Shown here: piece by piece, positions 59,510-64,000 of the stretch
How positions within the stretch are numbered: position 1 is the first letter of the stretch
How the letters are laid out: the number at the start of each line of letters is the position of its first letter
Assembly: GCF_039543645.1 (NCBI RefSeq)
Contig: NZ_BAABKD010000008.1
Span: 124,001-188,000 of the forward strand
Reading direction: 5' to 3'
Length of the DNA: 64,000 nucleotides
Origin: Paenalcaligenes hermetiae
GTDB taxonomy: Bacteria > Pseudomonadota > Gammaproteobacteria > Burkholderiales > Burkholderiaceae_B
The notes under the pieces: model-generated
The model's database searches: none
The model's input: only the letters and a program-made list of their open reading frames with translations
What the model was told of the DNA's origin: nothing
Position numbers and translations under genes: made by a program

Positions 59510-61611
59510 GAATCTTTAACCGATGAAGAAGCAAGTGCAACGGGATAGACTATTCCACTGCCTGCTTGCTGTAAAAGTGCCGCAATAACCGTAAGTGTCC
59601 AGCCTGAATCAATAATATCATCCACTAGTAAAACTGGCTCGCTTGGAATGCCGTTTTCAATACCAAAAACACCATCTAAATTGCGGCACTGGTGAAAGCG
59701 GTTCTGTTGGGCTTTTTGCGGCTGATTATTTTTAACTTTATGAACAGCATCTAAAAAAGGCAGTTTTAATCGCGCAGCCAACCGACGGGCAAAGTCTGGC
59801 ACTAACTCCGTGTGGTTAAGCGATGGCACACAGCATACCCATTGAGGTGCAGGATTAGGCTGCCAACGTTGTTGAATCATTTCTGCCATGGCTTCAACTA
59901 AGTCATCACTAAAACGCCCTGCATGCTTGTTATCAGCAACCGTACGACCCCAGCCAGCATCTCCCCAACGCGATAAAACACGGCCTTCTTGAGCACGAAG
60001 CTGCTGGGGCAAATTGCCTCTGAACCCATATTCAGGAAATGCATTGGCTGCCACCTGCGCTTTTGGAGTAATTACCATTTCCGCGTGCTTTAGGAAGGTA
60101 GCTGCACGATACGCCAAGGTGGGGTCTACGTATGTACTAATAATTGATTCACCCAAACAAGATGAACATTTGCCGCAAGGATTTGGGTCAGGATCGTCTA
60201 ACGCCTGCTGCAAAAAAGTCATCTTACATCCCGTATCTTCTAAATAAGCTTGGACTTCCTGCCACTCCTGTACCCGCTGCTCTGTTAGGTGAGCAATTCG
60301 AGCGCGATCCATTTGATAATGCACGGGCGTTCTTAACCAGCTATTGCCAGCTTTGATAACGGGAGCTGGGTTCTCCACACTCAACAGCTTTAATACTTTC
60401 TCAATCTGCCCATAGCGTAGGTTGGTTTGCTCTTCAAGGCGGCGAATTGACAAACCTTCACTCTGCTCCAGAGTCCTTAAAATCTCATTAACCTGCGCCT
60501 CAGGAGGAAAGGCTGAATCACGGAAAAACTCGTGAATGTCCTGATCTTCCACACCTGACATCAACACGCCCACCGCATGCTCAATACCGCGACCAGCACG
60601 GCCCACCTGCTGGTAATAGGCAACGATAGAGCCCGGTGCCTGGTAGTGAATCACAAAACTTAAATCGGGCTTGTCATAACCCATCCCCAAAGCTGTCGTA
60701 GCCACGAGCACCTTTAGCTGGTTATTGAGCAGCAATTCTTCCAGATGCTGGCGGTAAGCATTACTATTTTCAAAACCATCGGCCTCAACACTGCCATAAT
60801 AAGCCTTTGCATCTATACCATTAGCATTTAGCCATTTCGCAACTTGTTCGGCGTCTCGTACCGTTAAGGTATAAACGATGCCAGTGCCCGGCAAAGTGGG
60901 TATTATTTGTGCCAACCAAGCCAAACGAGACGCCTGATCTGGCAGTACCATGGTTTGTAACGCAAGGCTTTCACGCACTAGTGAACCGCGATGAATCTGT
61001 ATGTCGCCTAACTGTGCCTGAATATCCTCAACTACGCGATTGTTAGCTGTTGCTGTGGTCCCCAGCACCGGTGTATTAGCAGGTAATTGACGAAGAATAC
61101 TAACTATGCGGCGATAATCGGGGCGAAAGTCATGGCCCCAATCAGAAATACAATGTGCTTCATCAATTACCATCAGCGCAATACGGTCGGCAATGGGCTG
61201 CAAGACTGTTTCGATAAAGCTGTCGTTAGCCAAGCGCTCAGGGGAAATCAGCAAGCAGTCGACCTGATTTTTAAGAATACGCTGAGTTACCGCCTGCCAG
61301 TCATCTTGATTGGTGGAGTTCATGGTTTCAGCGACAATACCCAAACGCTGCGCCGATTCAATCTGGTTGCGCATTAAGGCCAGCAAAGGCGAGACGATAA
61401 TAGTTGGCCCCATTCCGCGATCACGAAAGATTTTTGCACTAATAAAGTAAACCGAGCTTTTACCCCAACCGGTACGCTGCACCACCAACAACTTCTGCCG
61501 CAGGTTCACTAGGGCATCAATAGCTTCCCACTGGCCATCACGAAATTCGGCATTAGGATTCGCCAGCGCGGTTTGTAGTAATTGAAGGGCTTGGGTACGA
61601 TTCATCTTCAT
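59506..61611 (-). CDS. RecQ-type helicase fused to a phosphoribosyltransferase domain
   Basis: A 701-residue fusion. The N-terminal RecQ helicase has Walker A QRTGWGKSSVYF, DEAH box VIDEAHCISDWGHDFRPDY, TTATAN, LVATTALGMGYDKPDL and motif VI YYQQVGRAGRG. A zinc-type Cys set follows (one Cys in DTGCKM, three in NPCGKCSSC). The C-terminal 150 residues form a type I phosphoribosyltransferase fold with PRPP loop LLVDDIIDSGWTLTV. It opens the defence block, 68 bases after the cytidylyltransferase gene, so it may be transcribed from the capsule operon or from a weak promoter in that gap. Confidence 0.9.
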   Translation of the reverse strand: MKMNRTQALQLLQTALANPNAEFRDGQWEAIDALVNLRQKLLVVQRTGWGKSSVYFISAKIFRDRGMGPTIIVSPLLALMRNQIESAQRLGIVAETMNSTNQDDWQAVTQRILKNQVDCLLISPERLANDSFIETVLQPIADRIALMVIDEAHCISDWGHDFRPDYRRIVSILRQLPANTPVLGTTATANNRVVEDIQAQLGDIQIHRGSLVRESLALQTMVLPDQASRLAWLAQIIPTLPGTGIVYTLTVRDAEQVAKWLNANGIDAKAYYGSVEADGFENSNAYRQHLEELLLNNQLKVLVATTALGMGYDKPDLSFVIHYQAPGSIVAYYQQVGRAGRGIEHAVGVLMSGVEDQDIHEFFRDSAFPPEAQVNEILRTLEQSEGLSIRRLEEQTNLRYGQIEKVLKLLSVENPAPVIKAGNSWLRTPVHYQMDRARIAHLTEQRVQEWQEVQAYLEDTGCKMTFLQQALDDPDPNPCGKCSSCLGESIISTYVDPTLAYRAATFLKHAEMVITPKAQVAANAFPEYGFRGNLPQQLRAQEGRVLSRWGDAGWGRTVADNKHAGRFSDDLVEAMAEMIQQRWQPNPAPQWVCCVPSLNHTELVPDFARRLAARLKLPFLDAVHKVKNNQPQKAQQNRFHQCRNLDGVFGIENGIPSEPVLLVDDIIDSGWTLTVIAALLQQAGSGIVYPVALASSSVKDS

Positions 61612-61679
61612 TCCATTGTTTTTATAGTTAACTGCTCGTAAATTTTGCTAGTAGCGGGTTGTTTTAAACTAAAACTCTT

Positions 61680-62438
61680 TTATAGAAACAAGTCTTCTTG
61701 TGCTTCATAGGCCTTCAAATCTTCCACACTATCCACTTCTAACCAACCATTATTAATAAGCGCTGCTTGGGCATGCCAGCCACTATCAATTAAATGCTGT
61801 AACAGGCTGGTCATGTACATATTGTTGTAATCTTTGCCATCGTAGGTTGCTGTTTTATCCATTTTTTTATAATGGTTAATAAAGTCAGCAACTTTATTAG
61901 CTGATATTTTAATTAAGCCTATATATTGTGCTTGTGCGTCTTCGGGCGTTTGTGGTTTTTTTCCCAACTCCAGTACTTTTCCTTCATCAGTCATTTTGAA
62001 GGTTTCTGCGTCATCGAGTGGGTTTTCCATGCGCATTTTCCACAGGTCATACCAATCTAAATCGGCAGCCACCACAATATCGCCCTCTGTGGCTAGCAGC
62101 TTTTGGAACACTCTCGGCTCAAAAACAATATCGCCGTAGCTAATAATTAAATCTTCATTGGGCTGCATAAATTCTTCGGCAGCAAATAACGTAGCAACCA
62201 TATTGGTTTGGTCGTATAAGTCGTTTCTGTATTGAGCTAAACCAGGCGCCACCAATTTTTCTTGTAAATAGCCTGCGACAAGTGCGATGTCTTTATCTTC
62301 TACCCCGCATTGCTTTAATGCGTCCAGTTGGTGGTGCAGTAAAGGCTTGCCTTTTAGCTCCACCATGCACTTTGGACGATTGTTTGTTAAAGGGCGTAAA
62401 CGGGTACCTTGCCCTGCTGCTAAAATAATTACTTTCAT
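61680..62438 (-). CDS. Sugar-nucleotide-type cytidylyltransferase, phosphoglutamine cytidylyltransferase-like (Cj1416 type)
   Basis: A 252-residue nucleotidyltransferase with signature ILAAGQGTRLRPLTNNRPK and the metal-binding ISYGDIVFE. By itself it could be any NTP transferase. Its neighbours, a class I amidotransferase and a PEP-utilising-enzyme homologue in the order of Campylobacter Cj1416-1417-1418, point to a CTP:phosphoglutamine cytidylyltransferase making gamma-glutamyl-CDP-amidate. It starts eight bases after the amidotransferase stop. Confidence 0.78.
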   Translation of the reverse strand: MKVIILAAGQGTRLRPLTNNRPKCMVELKGKPLLHHQLDALKQCGVEDKDIALVAGYLQEKLVAPGLAQYRNDLYDQTNMVATLFAAEEFMQPNEDLIISYGDIVFEPRVFQKLLATEGDIVVAADLDWYDLWKMRMENPLDDAETFKMTDEGKVLELGKKPQTPEDAQAQYIGLIKISANKVADFINHYKKMDKTATYDGKDYNNMYMTSLLQHLIDSGWHAQAALINNGWLEVDSVEDLKAYEAQEDLFL

Positions 62439-62446
62439 AATAAAAC

Positions 62447-63058
62447 CTAAATTCTTGAATTGAATAACTCAGACAATAGCTTTTTATCTGTTTCAGGCAG
62501 GTTAGCTTCACGCTCTGGGTGCCACATTATTCCTAGCCAAGGAAATCTTTTGTGCTTGATGGCTTTAACGACACCATCTTGCGTGCATGCCAATACTTCT
62601 AAACCCTCGCCTAACGTTTCTTGGGTGATAGCAAAGTTGTGGTAGCTGTTTACATCGGTATAGCCTTGGTTTTTTGCCCATTCACCTTGGAGTGTTTGCC
62701 TTGTTGCCACATGGCCAGTGACTGACACCAAACTGCCGCCGCAATATTGATTGAGCATTTGTGTACCACGGCATATTGCTAACACGGGTATGCTGTGAGT
62801 TTTTGCATAATCTAGTAGGCGCACTTCCAATTGGTCACGCTGTGGGTACTCACCGATATCGTTACCGCTGTTAATAAGTATGGCATCCGTTTGAAAAGCC
62901 TCAATATAGTTCTCAGCTTCGTATAACTCGCTGCATAAGGGTATCGGCAAGTAACCTAAATCAAAAAATATCTTTGCTAGACGTACATCCATGCCATCGC
63001 GCTCTTCATCGCGGCCGGGAACAGGATCACGCCGCTGGCTGATAAGTATTTTTTTCAT
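62447..63058 (-). CDS. Class I glutamine amidotransferase-like hydrolase (Cj1417 type)
   Basis: A 203-residue peptidase C26/PuuD-like protein. The nucleophile is Cys96 in AICRGTQMLN, and the catalytic pair is His180 and Glu182 in GIMWHPERE. In the Cj1416-1418 pathway the homologue hydrolyses gamma-glutamyl-CDP-amidate to glutamate and cytidine diphosphoramidate, the donor precursor of O-methyl phosphoramidate groups on capsule. Alternative: a gamma-glutamyl-GABA hydrolase. The start touches the stop of the gene to its right by one base. Confidence 0.8.
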   Translation of the reverse strand: MKKILISQRRDPVPGRDEERDGMDVRLAKIFFDLGYLPIPLCSELYEAENYIEAFQTDAILINSGNDIGEYPQRDQLEVRLLDYAKTHSIPVLAICRGTQMLNQYCGGSLVSVTGHVATRQTLQGEWAKNQGYTDVNSYHNFAITQETLGEGLEVLACTQDGVVKAIKHKRFPWLGIMWHPEREANLPETDKKLLSELFNSRI

Positions 63059-63981
63059 CAGTGAATGACCTTCATGGTGTGGTTGGCTGCATCAAGCTCT
63101 AGGGTTTTTGCATGTTTCACTTTGTTGTAAAGCTGTTCGCCCACGCCAATGGCTGCGGGCAAACCAAACTCGGCTGAGCGGATTGCCATGTGCGAGTTTG
63201 CACCACCATACATGGTAATTAGTCCTGCTATTTTTTGGCCAAAAAGCCAGTCATAACCAGGGTCAGCTTGGGGAATAAGCACTATACAACCTGCCACATT
63301 ATGCTGTTCTTCATTATTTTCTAGTAATACAACTTTTGCTGTTACCCTCGACGAGCCAATAAAGTTGGGCTTATCTGCTGTTAGCACGAAGGCGTCAAAA
63401 TCTTTTTCACTGGTAATTAATGGAGGTAACTGGCAAGCGCGACTCACGCTGCGTTCGTATGTATTTTTAGCGGCCACGTGCTTAAGTTGTTCGCTTAAGT
63501 TAGCTATGGGTAAATCGGAATTAAACGCGGCTTGTAAATCAAAATAGGAGATGTTTGCTAACTCTTTAAGGCTTAAATTGTACTTTTCACCTTCTTTGGC
63601 AATTAGGCTGAGTGCTGCTGATAAGCTACGAGAAAAAATAAATTTTGCTTTTTCACGCCCTTCTACGGCCTGAGTCATAAAGCGCTCAAATTGCTCATCG
63701 GTTGCTTTAAAACCCAACCCTCTTAATTTAGTAAAAAACACTGTCTTTTCTTTATGCCATTGTTCAATTTTAGGGGATTCACGTACAGGCTCTACGGCTT
63801 GCTCAACAATGGGCTTCAAGAAGCGCTCGGCATCATCCCAATAAGCGGGCGATGTGATGTCGTAAGTGCCTGGGCGTAAATGGCCGTAAGTTTGTACAAA
63901 CTCATCCCATGTCTTTTGACCTTGCGCTGTTAGCCAAGCATCAACGCTTAACTCATGAGACACAGTTTCAACGGTTTCCAT
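63058..63981 (-). CDS. PEP-utilising-enzyme-like protein, C-terminal part; glutamine kinase-like (Cj1418 type)
   Basis: At least 307 residues are visible. The frame stays open from 63981 to the right edge (codons for TAQEGF precede the first in-window Met), so the gene is truncated by the window rather than starting there. The C-terminus holds the swivelling phosphohistidine domain of PEP synthases: TMYGGANSHMAIRSAEFGLP then AAIGVGEQ, with the catalytic His in NSH. In Campylobacter, Cj1418 of this type phosphorylates glutamine at the amide nitrogen. The ATP-grasp part should lie beyond the edge. Confidence 0.78.
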   Translation of the reverse strand: METVETVSHELSVDAWLTAQGQKTWDEFVQTYGHLRPGTYDITSPAYWDDAERFLKPIVEQAVEPVRESPKIEQWHKEKTVFFTKLRGLGFKATDEQFERFMTQAVEGREKAKFIFSRSLSAALSLIAKEGEKYNLSLKELANISYFDLQAAFNSDLPIANLSEQLKHVAAKNTYERSVSRACQLPPLITSEKDFDAFVLTADKPNFIGSSRVTAKVVLLENNEEQHNVAGCIVLIPQADPGYDWLFGQKIAGLITMYGGANSHMAIRSAEFGLPAAIGVGEQLYNKVKHAKTLELDAANHTMKVIH

Positions 63982-64000
63982 AAAGCCTTCTTGTGCAGTG

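Noticed and set aside
56422..61611. Gabija system (GajA plus GajB)
   Set aside because: OLD nuclease is present, but the helicase nearby is RecQ-type with a PRTase domain, not a UvrD-like GajB, and a DprA gene stands between.
49208..61679. Integrated prophage or integrative element with integrase
   Set aside because: No integrase, recombinase, phage structural or conjugation gene is visible, and the flanking tRNA-Arg genes are 33 kb away.
63058..63981. Complete 307-residue protein starting at the Met at 63981
   Set aside because: The frame remains open to the window edge and the product has only the C-terminal part of a PEP-synthase-like enzyme, so it is a truncated view of a longer gene.
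1..64000. CRISPR array or cas genes
   Set aside because: No regularly spaced repeats of 25-40 bases and no cas-like proteins were seen.

Overview
The window looks like chromosome of a mid-GC betaproteobacterium of the Alcaligenaceae (Burkholderiales; Paenalcaligenes, Oligella or Alcaligenes type). This rests on gene content: a PrpC/AcnB pair, a DUF2863 protein, the EarP/EF-P arginine-rhamnosylation pair, a Yej-like peptide ABC transporter, DUF1178, DUF423 and a FadE-type beta-oxidation operon. I ran no database search, so the genus is an inference.

Positions 1-39.9 kb are core metabolism. From the left come the end of prpC, a small GNAT protein, acnB, DUF2863, earP-efp and DUF1178. A minus-strand peptide-uptake operon (lipoprotein, two permeases, fused ATPase) follows, led by an anchored nuclease. 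Next are a quinone reductase (wrbA type), a xi-class glutathione transferase and two tandem tRNA-Arg(ACG) genes. A colinear nine-gene fatty-acid operon runs leftward from 29.75 to 16.25 kb: TetR regulator, acyl-CoA dehydrogenase, thiolase, FadJ-like enzyme, FadL porin, FadN-like enzyme, second thiolase, hotdog protein and acyl-CoA ligase. A PsrA-type operator sits upstream of its first gene. Scattered genes follow: nitronate monooxygenase, RluE, IclR, HbpS/GlcG, YeiH, MFS, a trimethylamine monooxygenase (Tmm), two tiny membrane proteins, a gamma-carbonic-anhydrase-like protein and RmuC.

Positions 39.9-64 kb are an accessory surface-polysaccharide locus with a more AT-rich look. Its left edge is damaged: only the tyrosine-rich tail of a Wzc-type kinase remains, cut by a decayed IS3-family element. 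A second fragment of a related IS lies at 43.8 kb. Between them are an initiating sugar-phosphate transferase and galE. Then, all on the minus strand, come glf (UDP-galactopyranose mutase), a galactofuranosyltransferase-like GT2, LicD, a TagD-like cytidylyltransferase, a GT2 and an EpsG-type polymerase. At the far right are three genes matching the order and domain types of Campylobacter Cj1416-Cj1417-Cj1418, the glutamine-dependent CDP-phosphoramidate pathway. The coat may therefore carry galactofuranose, glycerol phosphate and phosphoramidate groups.

Wedged inside this locus and colinear with it is a 12.4-kb block (49.2-61.6 kb) with antiphage-defence character. It holds a RecQ helicase fused to a phosphoribosyltransferase with a DprA partner, an OLD-family ATPase/TOPRIM nuclease, a PHP-SMC (TrlF/Ppl-like) ATPase, an AlbA_2/GHKL protein and a 1073-residue PLD-like protein. 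A 20-bp near-perfect direct repeat brackets the last three genes, suggesting a separately acquired module. This island is the most likely place for an undescribed system.
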